Below, piece after piece: positions 43,046-51,961 of a DNA stretch of 52,086 nt. The notes under the pieces were generated by a model, which saw nothing but the letters and a program-made list of their open reading frames with translations, did no database searches and was not told the DNA's origin. A program made the translations under genes and the position numbers. Location: contig NZ_JAJSOK010000055.1 in NCBI RefSeq assembly GCF_021283305.1, forward strand, positions 1 through 52,086, read 5' to 3'. Position 1 is the stretch's first letter. Each line of letters starts with the position of its first letter. This DNA comes from Pseudonocardia kujensis (GTDB taxonomy: Bacteria > Actinomycetota > Actinomycetes > Mycobacteriales > Pseudonocardiaceae).

Positions 43046-43239
43046 CTCCGTTGATCGCAGACTGGGGCGCTCTCGCTCCGGTGGAAGCTGGCCCTCGGCA
43101 CTGATCGATCCCAAGGGAAGGTGGAGATCGTGTCGGCGCCGGGGGCAGCCTCCACTGCAGCCGGGTCGCTTCAGATCTCAGAACCGTCAATACCCAAAGC
43201 GAGATCCCCCAAGGGTAAGTACGACGTTGAAGCCGTACG

Positions 43240-44016
43240 CTACTCAGCTTTCTCTGGGTTCGGCCGGGGCACAGCCCGCAGGTCGGTGTGCTGGCGGCCG
43301 CTCTCAATGGCAAGGGTGACCTCGAGGCGCTGCATGGAGTGATCGGGGTCTAGGTGCTGACCGATCTCACGCACGGCACGCGCGTGATGCTGGGCCAGCA
43401 GCCACGCGGCGGCCTCAGCGTCGCGCGCCTCGGCAGCGTCGAGGAGAGCGCGATGCTCCTGCATGTTCGCGGCAACGCGACCCTCGTCATCGCCAACGCG
43501 TTCGAAGGCGCGGCGGTAGCGGGTCTCCTGCTCCCACAGCCGGCCGAGCTGCTCGGTGTGCATCGGCCCCGCTTCGCGGGTCAGCAGGGAATGGAACCGC
43601 TGGTGCGCGTCTTCGAAGCCGTCCCACTCGCCCATCTCGGCCAGCCGGACCGCTTCGGCGAGCATGCCCTCGAGGGCGGCGTGATCGGCGTTGGTCAGCT
43701 CGGGCACGGTGATCCGCACCGCGGCGGCCTCCAGCGTGATACGCAGAATGCCGAGCTGCTCGATCTCGTCGGCCGACAGCCCGGCCGCCCGGAATCGGCC
43801 GTTGGGCTCCCGGATGATCAGGTTCTCCTGCTCCAACATCCGGAGCACCTCGCGTAGCGGTGTCCGGCTGACCCCGAGTGCAGCGGCCAGCTCCGCCTGT
43901 GTGGGCGTGGCGCTGGCCGGGATCTCCCCGGACACGATCGCCTGGCGGAGTCGGTCCCGCAGCTCCGCCACCGAGCCGCGGCCGCGTCCGTTTCGGTTGC
44001 TCTGCGTTGACGTCAT
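43240..44016 (-). CDS. GntR-family regulator, FCD subfamily (first of a tandem pair by position)
   Basis: A 258-residue regulator. Winged helix: LRDRLRQAIVSGEIPASATP, then LAAALGVSRTPLREVLRMLE. The FCD domain has the Asp/His metal-site layout (DEIEQLGILRITLEAAAV, DAHQRFHSLL and a late EHRALLDAAEARD). It lies seven bases after the second regulator gene and is similar to it throughout, so the pair arose by duplication. The C-terminal tail of about 20 residues is extra. Likely targets are the repeats at 39700/39780, 44897 and 33161. Confidence 0.88.
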   Translation of the reverse strand: MTSTQSNRNGRGRGSVAELRDRLRQAIVSGEIPASATPTQAELAAALGVSRTPLREVLRMLEQENLIIREPNGRFRAAGLSADEIEQLGILRITLEAAAVRITVPELTNADHAALEGMLAEAVRLAEMGEWDGFEDAHQRFHSLLTREAGPMHTEQLGRLWEQETRYRRAFERVGDDEGRVAANMQEHRALLDAAEARDAEAAAWLLAQHHARAVREIGQHLDPDHSMQRLEVTLAIESGRQHTDLRAVPRPNPEKAE

Positions 44017-44023
44017 GTCCGCC

Positions 44024-44743
44024 TCAGCTGTCGGTGCGGAAGAGATCAGGGCTGCCGGTGAACCGTTCGACGAGATCGTGCACGCGCGTCACCGGATGCG
44101 TGGGGTCGATTCGTTCGGCGACGACGAGGGCCGTGCGGGCGACCTGCGTGACGATCCAGCCCGCGGCCGCTGCTGCGTCGTAGGCCTCGAAGGCGTCGAC
44201 GATCCCACGATGCTCGGTCCGGGTGATCTCCCACACCTCGTGGCTGTCTGCCGCGCGTTGAAATGCGATCGAGCGGTACCGCGACGCGTGGTCCCAGAGC
44301 TGGGCGAGCAAGGTGGTGACCCGCTCACCGGCCCCACTCACGATCATCTGGTGGAACTCGCGGTGAGGGGCTTCAAGGCCCACCCAGTCATCGACCGCCG
44401 CATAGCGGTCGATCTGCGCGAGGCAGCCCTCCAGCCGGGCGTGGTCGGCGTTGCCGAAGCGCGGGACGGTCAGGCTCACGGCCAGGGCCTCGACGTTGAT
44501 CCTCATCACGGCAAGATCCACGACGGTCTGGATGCTCAGCGGACTGATCCGGAAGCGACCGTTGCTCTCCCGCAGGACCAGGCCCTCGAGCTCGAGCATG
44601 CGCAGGGCCTCGCGCAGCGGTGTTCGGCTGACCCCGAGACGCTCCGCCAGGCTCATCTGAGTGGCGTACTCACCTGGCTCGAGATCTCCAGTGAGGATGG
44701 CGCTGCGCAGCCGGTCGCTGATCAGCCCGACCGTAGCCGTCAT
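44024..44743 (-). CDS. GntR-family regulator, FCD subfamily (paralog)
   Basis: A 239-residue paralog. Winged helix: ISDRLRSAILTGDLEPGEYA, then LAERLGVSRTPLREALRMLE. The effector domain follows the same plan (VVDLAVMRINVEALAVSLTV, EAPHREFHQMI, EHRGIVDAFEAYD). ATG 44743 has GGAAGGGGG upstream. Divergent from the ribose-type importer at 45017, it probably controls that operon and itself. Two regulators could answer to two different intermediates or form heterodimers. Confidence 0.88.
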   Translation of the reverse strand: MTATVGLISDRLRSAILTGDLEPGEYATQMSLAERLGVSRTPLREALRMLELEGLVLRESNGRFRISPLSIQTVVDLAVMRINVEALAVSLTVPRFGNADHARLEGCLAQIDRYAAVDDWVGLEAPHREFHQMIVSGAGERVTTLLAQLWDHASRYRSIAFQRAADSHEVWEITRTEHRGIVDAFEAYDAAAAAGWIVTQVARTALVVAERIDPTHPVTRVHDLVERFTGSPDLFRTDS

Positions 44744-44879
44744 CTGGCGAACCCCCTTCCGAACCCGAAGTCGTGCCGGGCAGCCCCAAGCTTACGACCC
44801 GGATGCATCCCCCGGGCTTGGCCCACGCGACCACAACCGAATGGCTCCTAGAGGGCAGTGAAGGGCACCGTAGCGTCTA

Positions 44880-44909
44880 TTGACGGCGATTCTCAAGTAT
44901 GGATACATT
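44880..44909 (+). promoter_or_regulatory. Candidate promoter with overlapping operator
   Basis: TTGACG at 44880-44885 could be a -35 box. GTATGGATAC at 44897-44906 (a GTAT/ATAC palindrome) covers the expected -10 area. GGATACATTC here is identical to 39784-39793, the second repeat before the dioxygenase. A repressor bound here would block both the importer operon and possibly the divergent regulators. Confidence 0.42.
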
Positions 44910-45016
44910 CTTCTGCAGTCACGTCACGCTACAGCGTTGCATACCGAGAACGTGTTCCATGACACCCGCAGGGCCACGATCGGACCCTGCCCCGCCCTCA
45001 AAGAGGAGGGGATCAG

Positions 45017-46219
45017 ATGCGCAATCTGAAGAAGATGGCCGTCCTTGCGTCGGCTCTCACCATGGCGTTGGTCGCCGCTGCGTGTGGATCGGCGCCGTCA
45101 ACGGCGACGGGCGCCGCCGACGGCGCCACGTGCGGCGCGGTACCCAACCAGATGCCGGCGGATCCGGACGGCGTGCTGGCCACGCTGCCGGATTCCACCC
45201 GCGCCGCGTTCAACCTTTACCCCGAGACGATACGGGCCAGCGCGTGGGCGAACTGGAAGCCTAGCCACCCGGGGCCCTTCGTCATCCACTACAACCCCGG
45301 CCGCCTGACCACCTCCTTCGATCAGGAGTTCCTGGCGACCCTCAACGCGCTGAAAGGCGACACCGAGGTCGTGGTGAAGGACGCCAACGGCGACCCACAG
45401 GTGCAGCTGCAGCAGCTGCGCCAGTCGATCCAGGAGAAGCCGGACCTGATGATCGTCATGGCGCAGGCGCCCGCCGCGGTGGCGGCGGTCCTCGACGAGG
45501 CAGGGAAGGCAGGGATCCCGTCCATCGTTCCGCTCTTTGCCTCGTCCAGCCCGTACATCGTCGGTATCGACGGAAACAACCCGCTCAAGGGCGCGTACCT
45601 CGCGCGCGACCTCGCGAAGCTCATGAACGGTCAGGGCAGCCTGATGGAGATGCTGGGGAAACCTGGCACACAGGCGACGGACGCGGTCTACCAGGGCGCT
45701 GACGCCGTGTTCGCGACCTGCCCGGACATTCAGATCGCGGGCAAGCCGGTCGGCCAGTACGACCCGGCGGCCGCTAAGTCCCAGACACTGCAGTTCCTGA
45801 GCGCACACCCCCAGCCCATCGACGGCGGGATGCAGGTCGGCGGCATGGCGGGCGCGATGATCCAGGCGTTCGAGCAGCTCGGGCGCCCCGTGCCACCGAT
45901 CGCCGACCTCGGGGCGACGCCGGCGGCGCTGTCGTATTGGAACGAGCACAAGGACACGTACAAGGGCGTCGGGCTCGCCCTCCCGGTGGCCGGGCTGGCC
46001 GAGACCACGTGGAATGTCGCCTCCGGGATCCTGGCTGGCCGCGGGCTAGAGGTGAACGAGGTCCTTCAACAGCCCACCATGATCACTGCGGACAACCTGG
46101 CTCAGTGGGTGAAGCCGGAGTGGAACCTCAACACCCCGCAGACCTTCGCACCCGCTCCGCCGGGGGTGTACTACCCCAAGGAGTACCTGGACACCCTGTT
46201 CGCCAACCCCGGGAACTGA
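45017..46219 (+). CDS. ABC substrate-binding lipoprotein, periplasmic-binding type 1 (ribose-like)
   Basis: A 400-residue secreted binding protein. Signal peptide with lipobox VAAAC, Cys23. The type 1 periplasmic-binding fold begins GPFVIHYNPGRLTTSFDQEF, with KPDLMIVMAQAPAAVAAVLD and IVGIDGNNPLKGAYLARDL in the usual order. It is longer than sugar-binding RbsB (about 300) and resembles proteins associated with aromatic or other non-sugar uptake by inference. ATG 45017 follows GAGGAGGGG. First gene of a six-gene operon. Confidence 0.87.
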   Translation: MRNLKKMAVLASALTMALVAAACGSAPSTATGAADGATCGAVPNQMPADPDGVLATLPDSTRAAFNLYPETIRASAWANWKPSHPGPFVIHYNPGRLTTSFDQEFLATLNALKGDTEVVVKDANGDPQVQLQQLRQSIQEKPDLMIVMAQAPAAVAAVLDEAGKAGIPSIVPLFASSSPYIVGIDGNNPLKGAYLARDLAKLMNGQGSLMEMLGKPGTQATDAVYQGADAVFATCPDIQIAGKPVGQYDPAAAKSQTLQFLSAHPQPIDGGMQVGGMAGAMIQAFEQLGRPVPPIADLGATPAALSYWNEHKDTYKGVGLALPVAGLAETTWNVASGILAGRGLEVNEVLQQPTMITADNLAQWVKPEWNLNTPQTFAPAPPGVYYPKEYLDTLFANPGN

Positions 46220-46221
46220 CC

Positions 46222-47814
46222 ATGAGCCAGGAAACCGGCAGCGCGACGGCCGGCGCCTCGACGTTGACCCAGCAGGAGCCCGTGTCGGGCGAGGTGGTCC
46301 TCGCCATCGATGGGCTGGCGAAGGCCTTCGGCCACACCCAGGCGCTGCGGCACTGCACCCTCTCGGCGAGAGCTGGCGAGGTGCATGCCGTGGTCGGCGA
46401 GAACGGGTGCGGTAAGAGCACTCTTGTCAAGATCCTCGCCGGGGTGCACCGGCCGGATCAGGGCACACTGCAGGTCTGCGGCCAGGCGATCGCTCGGCAT
46501 CACACCCCGCGGAAGATGATCGATGCGGGCGTGCTGGCGGTGTTCCAGGAGGTGCTCGTCGTCGACCCGCAGACCGTGCTGGAAAACCTGTGGCTCGGCG
46601 CAGACGGGCTCTTCCGTCGACGAGTGCCGGACCGGGTCAAGCGGAAGCGCGCCGTGCAGGTCCTCGTGGATCTGCTCGGCGAGACGGCCCCGGCGCTCGA
46701 CGCCAGGGTGGAGTCGTTGCCGCTGAGCGTGCAGCAGGTGTGCGGGATCGCCCGAGCGCTGCTGCGCGACCCGCAGATCCTCATCCTCGACGAGTCGACC
46801 TCGGCGCTGGACGTCGACACCCGCAACCGGCTCTTCGACGTCGTCCGGCGCCTGGTCGCGAACGGGAAGACAGTCATCTTCATCTCCCACCGCATGGACG
46901 AGATCGAGGAGATCGCCGACCGGGTGACTGTCCTGCGCTCGGGTCGTTCGGTTGCCACCCTCGACCGAAGGGACGCTTCGGTGCCCCAGCTTGTCCGGCT
47001 GATGAGCGGGGCGGACCACCTCACAGCGCACCCCCCCGCCGCGCAGCGGGCCACCCGCACAGGGCACGGACACTGCGTGCTCAGCGTGTCCGGCGTCCGG
47101 CTACACGAAGCCGCCTCTCCCGTCGACTTCTCGCTACGGGCCGGCGAGCTCGTGGGGCTCGCGGGCCTGGAGGGCCACGGCCAGGACGCCTTCCTGCGAG
47201 CCCTCTGGACGGGATCCACGCACGGCGAGGTTGTTCGTATCCGCGACGACGGCAGCCGCACTGTCATCAAGACGGCTGCTCAGGCGGACGCTCTCGGAGT
47301 GGCCTATGTGCCTCGGGACCGCCGCTCGGAGTCACTGTTCGCCTCGTTGACCATCAGCGACAACTTCGCCTCGGCGACGCTGACCAAGGATCGCCGGGCA
47401 TTCCTGGTACGCCGGCCGCGGACCGAGACCCGACTGGCCCGGTACCGCCAGCAGCTCAGCATCGCCTTGACCTCCACCAAGTTGCCGATCACCACCCTCA
47501 GCGGTGGGAACCAGCAGAAGGTCGTCATGGCCCGCTGGCTGGCGACCGAACCCGCGGTGCTGCTGCTCAACGACCCCACCCGCGGAGTCGACCTCAACGC
47601 CAAGCGCGACACCTACCGGCTGCTCGAAGAGCTCGCGGCGAGCGGGGTAGCCGTGGTCATGCTCTCGACCGAGGTAGACGAACTCGTCGAGCTCACCGAC
47701 CGGGTGCTCGTCTTCCGCGAAGGCTCTGTGTCAGCGGAGCTCGACCGCGCGGAGCTGTCCCGGGAGGCCCTCGTCGCCAGCTTCTTCGGAAGGGAGCACG
47801 TCAGCGATGGCTAG
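46222..47814 (+). CDS. ABC transporter ATP-binding protein, two domains (RbsA/MglA-like)
   Basis: A 530-residue tandem ATPase. Domain 1: Walker A GENGCGKST, Walker B ILILDESTSALD, switch FISHRMDE, signature weak (LPLSVQQVCGIARAL). Domain 2: P-loop replaced by GLEGHGQDAF, signature LSGGNQQKVVMARWL, then DPTRGVDLNAK. Starts two bases after the lipoprotein stop; its stop lies eight bases inside the permease gene. Energises the ribose-type importer. Confidence 0.92.
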   Translation: MSQETGSATAGASTLTQQEPVSGEVVLAIDGLAKAFGHTQALRHCTLSARAGEVHAVVGENGCGKSTLVKILAGVHRPDQGTLQVCGQAIARHHTPRKMIDAGVLAVFQEVLVVDPQTVLENLWLGADGLFRRRVPDRVKRKRAVQVLVDLLGETAPALDARVESLPLSVQQVCGIARALLRDPQILILDESTSALDVDTRNRLFDVVRRLVANGKTVIFISHRMDEIEEIADRVTVLRSGRSVATLDRRDASVPQLVRLMSGADHLTAHPPAAQRATRTGHGHCVLSVSGVRLHEAASPVDFSLRAGELVGLAGLEGHGQDAFLRALWTGSTHGEVVRIRDDGSRTVIKTAAQADALGVAYVPRDRRSESLFASLTISDNFASATLTKDRRAFLVRRPRTETRLARYRQQLSIALTSTKLPITTLSGGNQQKVVMARWLATEPAVLLLNDPTRGVDLNAKRDTYRLLEELAASGVAVVMLSTEVDELVELTDRVLVFREGSVSAELDRAELSREALVASFFGREHVSDG

Positions 47815-48790
47815 TCGCGTCGCTGGAGGCGTAGCCCGCGCAGCCGGGCAGTTCCGTCTCCGTACCTACCTGTTCGCCGTGGGCCTGGCCGTGGTGCTGT
47901 TCGTGGCCAATCTGGCGGCTCAGCCGCAGTTCGTCTCGGCCGCCGCGCTGCCCGCGACCCTGGCGATCCTCGCGCCGTTCGCGATCGTCGCCATGGCGAG
48001 CGTGCCGTCAGTGGTCAGCGGGGGGTTGGACCTCGCCGTCGGCCCGGTGCTCAGCGTCACCAACGTCATGTTCGTGGCGGTGCTGCTGCCGTCCGGACTG
48101 GGCAGCCCCACCGTGGCGATCCCGATCCTGCTCGTCGTCGGTGCGCTCGTCGGTGCCGCCAGCGGCATAGCCACGGCCTACCTGCGCCTACCGGCCATCA
48201 TCACCGGCCTGTGCGCGCTGTTCATGGTCGCCGGAGCGGGCCAACTGATCCTGCTCACTCCCCGACAAGCTCCCGCAAACTGGACTGACACGCTTGGTGG
48301 CTCTGTGGGGCCAGTGCCCGTGGCCGTGCTGACGATGGCCGTGCCGGTACTGATCTGGACTTTGCTGCGACGGACCCCGTTCGTGAACGCAATGTTCTCG
48401 GTTGGAGGACACGCCCCCACCGCCTTCGCCGCCGGGCTGGACGTCCGTGCGGTGCGGGTCATCGCGTACGCACTCGGTGGCGTCTTCGCCGCCATCGGAG
48501 GCATCGCACTCACCGCGGTGATCCGCTCAGGAGACTCGTCGGTGGCGCTGCAGTACACGCTGATTGCCATCGCCGCCATGTCCCTTGGTGGCACGCCGAT
48601 CGGCGGCGGCCGGGGTGGGCTCATCGGGGTGCTGTTCGGCGCGGTCTGCATCTTCCTGATGCAGAACCTCATCTCCGCCCTCGGGATCGCCGCGACCTGG
48701 ATGAACGTCGTCTACGGCTGCGTGCTCGTCGCCGTCGTGGTCGTCAGCTCCCGCCTCGCCCCGCGACCGAATGGAGGCCTCGCGTCATGA
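47807..48790 (+). CDS. ABC transporter permease 1, ribose type (RbsC-like)
   Basis: A 327-residue permease with about eight to ten helices. Motifs: VSGGLDLAVGPVLSVTNVMF near residue 66 and AIAAMSLGGTPIGGGRGGLI near 255, the RbsC/AraH signature. It overlaps the ATPase gene by eight bases and the next permease by four (ATGA). The two-permease arrangement differs from classical RbsABC (one permease used twice) and is common for LsrCD-like or actinobacterial importers. Confidence 0.9.
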   Translation: MASRVAGGVARAAGQFRLRTYLFAVGLAVVLFVANLAAQPQFVSAAALPATLAILAPFAIVAMASVPSVVSGGLDLAVGPVLSVTNVMFVAVLLPSGLGSPTVAIPILLVVGALVGAASGIATAYLRLPAIITGLCALFMVAGAGQLILLTPRQAPANWTDTLGGSVGPVPVAVLTMAVPVLIWTLLRRTPFVNAMFSVGGHAPTAFAAGLDVRAVRVIAYALGGVFAAIGGIALTAVIRSGDSSVALQYTLIAIAAMSLGGTPIGGGRGGLIGVLFGAVCIFLMQNLISALGIAATWMNVVYGCVLVAVVVVSSRLAPRPNGGLAS

Positions 48791-49803
48791 GCGCTGTCGT
48801 CGACACCGAGCCCCCAGCACCCCCCGGGCGCTCGTCGCGGCCGTCACTCGCGCGGCTAGGACGCGACACGCCGGCCCTGCAGGTCCTCGTGCTCCTGCTG
48901 ATCTTCGGCTACGGGGCGTTCACCCTGCGGGGATTCGGCTCGCTGCTGAGCGTGAAGTCGATGCTGCTGATCGCGTGTTTCGTCGGCCTCGCCGCACTGG
49001 GCCAGACCGTGCTCGTGCTGCTCGGCCACCTCGACCTCTCGGTGCCCGGGTTCATCGGCCTGGGCAATCTCGTCACTGCGATCCTCGTGGGGCAGTACCA
49101 GTGGGGTTTCCTGCCTACTCTGGCTGTCGTACTCGGTGCGTCGGTCTCGCTCGGCGCGTTCAGCGGCTACGTCTGTCACAGGTTCCGCGTCGAGTCGATC
49201 GTGATCACCCTGGGCATGAACTTCGTGGTGCTGGGCGGGCTCGCCGTGCTTGCGGGGTCGGGGGTCACCGGCAGCGCGCCGGAATGGCTGACACGTTTCG
49301 CCAGCGTGAACGCCACGACACTGGGGATCCCCGTGCCGCCGCTGGTCGTCCTGTGGGTCGTTCTCGCGGTGATCACCGGCCTCGTCCTGCGCCGCACGGT
49401 GGCCGGACGACGTGTTTACCTCACCGGCGCGAACCCGAAGGCAGCTGCGTTCACGCTCGTCCGGACCGGCCGGGTCGTGGTCGGTGCGTTCGTGCTCAGC
49501 GCCGTGAGCGGCGCGCTGACCGGGGTGTTGCTCACCGGCTTCAGCGGCGCCGGCGATACCAACATCGGCAACCAGTACCTCTTCACCAGCCTCACCGCGA
49601 TCATCGTGGGCGGGACGTCGATCACCGGCGCCCGCGGGAACTACTGGCGCAGCGTCATCGGGGCGGTCATGCTCACGATCCTGAACACCGTCCTGCTCGC
49701 CAACGGGTTCACCGCAGCCGAACAGCAGATCCTCTTCGGCCTGATCATCCTCCTGGTCGCACTCGCCTACAGCCGAGAGGCCCCGCTGCGCGACCAGGTC
49801 TGA
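48787..49803 (+). CDS. ABC transporter permease 2, ribose type (RbsC-like)
   Basis: A 338-residue paralogous permease. Motifs: VLLGHLDLSVPGFIGLGN in place of GGIDLSVG, FRVESIVITLGMNFVVLGGL, and LTAIIVGGTSITGARGNYWR. It probably forms a heterodimer with permease 1. ATG 48787 overlaps the preceding stop. It is followed by two catabolic enzymes on the same strand. Confidence 0.9.
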   Translation: MSAVVDTEPPAPPGRSSRPSLARLGRDTPALQVLVLLLIFGYGAFTLRGFGSLLSVKSMLLIACFVGLAALGQTVLVLLGHLDLSVPGFIGLGNLVTAILVGQYQWGFLPTLAVVLGASVSLGAFSGYVCHRFRVESIVITLGMNFVVLGGLAVLAGSGVTGSAPEWLTRFASVNATTLGIPVPPLVVLWVVLAVITGLVLRRTVAGRRVYLTGANPKAAAFTLVRTGRVVVGAFVLSAVSGALTGVLLTGFSGAGDTNIGNQYLFTSLTAIIVGGTSITGARGNYWRSVIGAVMLTILNTVLLANGFTAAEQQILFGLIILLVALAYSREAPLRDQV

Positions 49804-49845
49804 GCATCCTCCGGCACCCTGCCCTCCCACGCGAAGGACGACATC

Positions 49846-50673
49846 ATGAGCACGCCCGCCGTCTTGGCAGCCGCTCTTACCGGGCCGATCGCCACCAAAC
49901 AAGACAATCCGAACCTGCCCACCACCCCGGAGGAGATCGCAGCCGCCGCCACCACCGCCCACAAGGCCGGCGCCTCCGTCGTCCATGTGCATGTCCGCGA
50001 CGAGGCCGGCCGCCCCACCGCGGACCTGGAGCTGACTCGCCGGACGATCGGGCTGATCGAGGACGCCTGCCCGGTGCTGATCCAGCTCTCCACCGGAGTC
50101 GGGCTCGAGGTGCCGTTCGAGGAGCGCGAACGGCTGGTCGAAGCTCGGCCGCGAATGGCCACACTCAACGTCTGCTCCATGTCGTTCGGTGCCGGCGAGT
50201 TCCGCAACCCGCCGTCAGGTGTCCGCCGGCTCGCCGCCCGCATGCGCGAGCTCGAGGTGAAGCCCGAGCTGGAGGTCTACGACACCGGTCACCTCGACGC
50301 CGCGCTGGCCCTGCATTCGGAAGGACTGCTCGCAGACCCGATGCAGTTCTCCATCGTGCTCGGAGTCAAGGGCGGCGCAGCCGCGACCGTCGAGAACCTC
50401 GTGTCGATGGTCCGTCGCATCCCGCACGGCGCCGTGTGGCAGGTCATCGCGATCGGCAGAGAGAACCTCAACCTGACCGCAGTCGGCCTGGCACTCGGAG
50501 GGAACGCCCGAACCGGCATGGAGGACACGCTCACGTTGCGGCGTGGAGTTCCCGTGACCTCCAACGCCGAGCTGGTCGAGAGGCTGGTGAGCGTAGCCCA
50601 TGCGATCGAACGGCCCCCAGCGTCGCTCGAGGAGACCGAGGCGCTGCTGTCGTTGCCTACCCGGCGCGGCTGA
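49846..50673 (+). CDS. BKACE family enzyme (beta-keto acid cleavage, DUF849)
   Basis: A 275-residue TIM-barrel enzyme of the 3-keto-5-aminohexanoate cleavage (Kce/BKACE) family, which condenses a beta-keto acid with acetyl-CoA to give acetoacetate and a new CoA ester. The zinc motif HVHVRD (His47, His49, Asp52) and the later GGNARTGMED (variant of GGHVRVGLED, Glu ligand) are visible, plus YDTGHLDAAL. ATG 49846 has GAAGGA. In this operon it could cleave a keto-acid arising late in ring degradation. Confidence 0.88.
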   Translation: MSTPAVLAAALTGPIATKQDNPNLPTTPEEIAAAATTAHKAGASVVHVHVRDEAGRPTADLELTRRTIGLIEDACPVLIQLSTGVGLEVPFEERERLVEARPRMATLNVCSMSFGAGEFRNPPSGVRRLAARMRELEVKPELEVYDTGHLDAALALHSEGLLADPMQFSIVLGVKGGAAATVENLVSMVRRIPHGAVWQVIAIGRENLNLTAVGLALGGNARTGMEDTLTLRRGVPVTSNAELVERLVSVAHAIERPPASLEETEALLSLPTRRG

Positions 50674-50708
50674 CCTGCACCGGCCTCCGACCGAACGGAT
50701 CCCCAGAG

Positions 50709-51815
50709 ATGGTCACCATCACCGCAGCTGTCGCGCGCCGACCGAAAGAGCCCCTGACGATCGAGGCCCTCGACCTGGCCCCGCCCAGACCGGACGAGGT
50801 GCTGGTGCGCCTGACCGCCACCGGCGTCTGTCACACCGATATCAACTACCGTGACCAGATCTACGAGATCGACCTCCCCGTCGTGCTGGGCCACGAGGGA
50901 GCCGGCGTCGTCGAAGAACTCGGCGACCAGGTCGAGGGCCTGGTGCCCGGAGATCACGTCGTCCTCGGCTACAGCACCTGCGGACGCTGCACTCTCTGTC
51001 GCTCCGGCAACCCCGCCTACTGCGTGCACGTTCCAATGCTGAATCTCCAGGGAAATCGCCCCGACGGCTCGTCGGCGTTCGGGGGAGATGTCCGCAGCCA
51101 CTTCTTCGGGCAGTCCTCCTTCGCCACGCACGCGGTCGTGCCCGCGGGAAACCTGGTCGTCGTTCCGCCAGAGGTGCCACTGGAGCTGCTCGGGCCGCTC
51201 GGATGCGGCGTCCAGACCGGCGCGGGAGCGGTCCTGCGGTCGTTGCGCGTCCCGGCGGGAGCCGCGCTGGTGGTCTTCGGAGCCGGAGCTGTCGGGCTCA
51301 GTGCGGTGATGGCCGGTGCGGCGGCCGGTGCGCACCCGATCATCGTGGTTGACCGGGTCGACGCACGTCGCGCCCTCGCCGCCGAGCTCGGCGCGACGGC
51401 GACCGTCAACGCCGACCAGGACGACCCAGTGGCCGCTGTCCGGGATCTGACCGGCGGCGGAGCAGACTTCGCGATCGAAGCAGTCGGCAAGCCGACGGTT
51501 CTGCACCAGGCCGTCCACTCGCTCGGAGCAATGGGGGTGTGCGGCCTGGTCGGGGGCGTCGGACCCGGCGTGAAGGCCGAGTTCGACTGGCAGCACGTCC
51601 AGCTCAACGGGATCACCATCCGCGGTGTGATCGAGGGAGACTCGGTGTCTGCCGATTTCGTGCCCCAGTTGATCGACCTCTACCGTCGAGGTCGGCTCCC
51701 GCTCGAGAAGATCGTTCGGTTCTACGATCTCGCCGATGTCAACACGGCGATGGCCGACGCGGACGCCGGCCTGACAGTGAAGCCGGTGCTGCGCATCGCG
51801 GAGGGCAGGACATGA
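50709..51815 (+). CDS. Zinc-dependent alcohol dehydrogenase (aryl-alcohol type)
   Basis: A 368-residue NAD(P)-dependent medium-chain dehydrogenase. Catalytic zinc: Cys41 and His62 (TGVCHTD, LGHEGAGVVEE) and the Cys in LGPLGCGVQTG. Structural zinc: Cys91, 94, 97 and 105. Nucleotide loop: VFGAGAVGLSAVMAG, followed by an acidic Asp in VVDRVDARR, so NAD is preferred. The C-terminal plan and LGPLGCGVQTGAGAV resemble benzyl-alcohol dehydrogenases. It would give the aldehyde used by the PaoABC-like complex. ATG 50709, 35 bases after the BKACE stop; the frame upstream overlaps that gene and is a shadow. Confidence 0.9.
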   Translation: MVTITAAVARRPKEPLTIEALDLAPPRPDEVLVRLTATGVCHTDINYRDQIYEIDLPVVLGHEGAGVVEELGDQVEGLVPGDHVVLGYSTCGRCTLCRSGNPAYCVHVPMLNLQGNRPDGSSAFGGDVRSHFFGQSSFATHAVVPAGNLVVVPPEVPLELLGPLGCGVQTGAGAVLRSLRVPAGAALVVFGAGAVGLSAVMAGAAAGAHPIIVVDRVDARRALAAELGATATVNADQDDPVAAVRDLTGGGADFAIEAVGKPTVLHQAVHSLGAMGVCGLVGGVGPGVKAEFDWQHVQLNGITIRGVIEGDSVSADFVPQLIDLYRRGRLPLEKIVRFYDLADVNTAMADADAGLTVKPVLRIAEGRT

Positions 51816-51911
51816 CGACGATCGCGTGCGTCGTCACCGCGGGTGCTTGTGCGTTGGCGCTGCTCTGTGGGCCCTTCGCAGTCAGGACGGTATTCAGCAC
51901 GGCACCGGCCC

Positions 51912-51951
51912 GCCTGTCGTGCCTTCGCCGAGCAGCGAGGGCACGACAGGC
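51912..51951. terminator. Bidirectional terminator hairpin
   Basis: GCCTGTCGTGCC at 51912-51923 is the exact reverse complement of 51940-51951 (16-base loop). It lies between the end of the dehydrogenase (+) and the end of the next gene (-), the normal place for a shared terminator. Confidence 0.55.
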
Positions 51952-51961
51952 AGCCCTCAGC

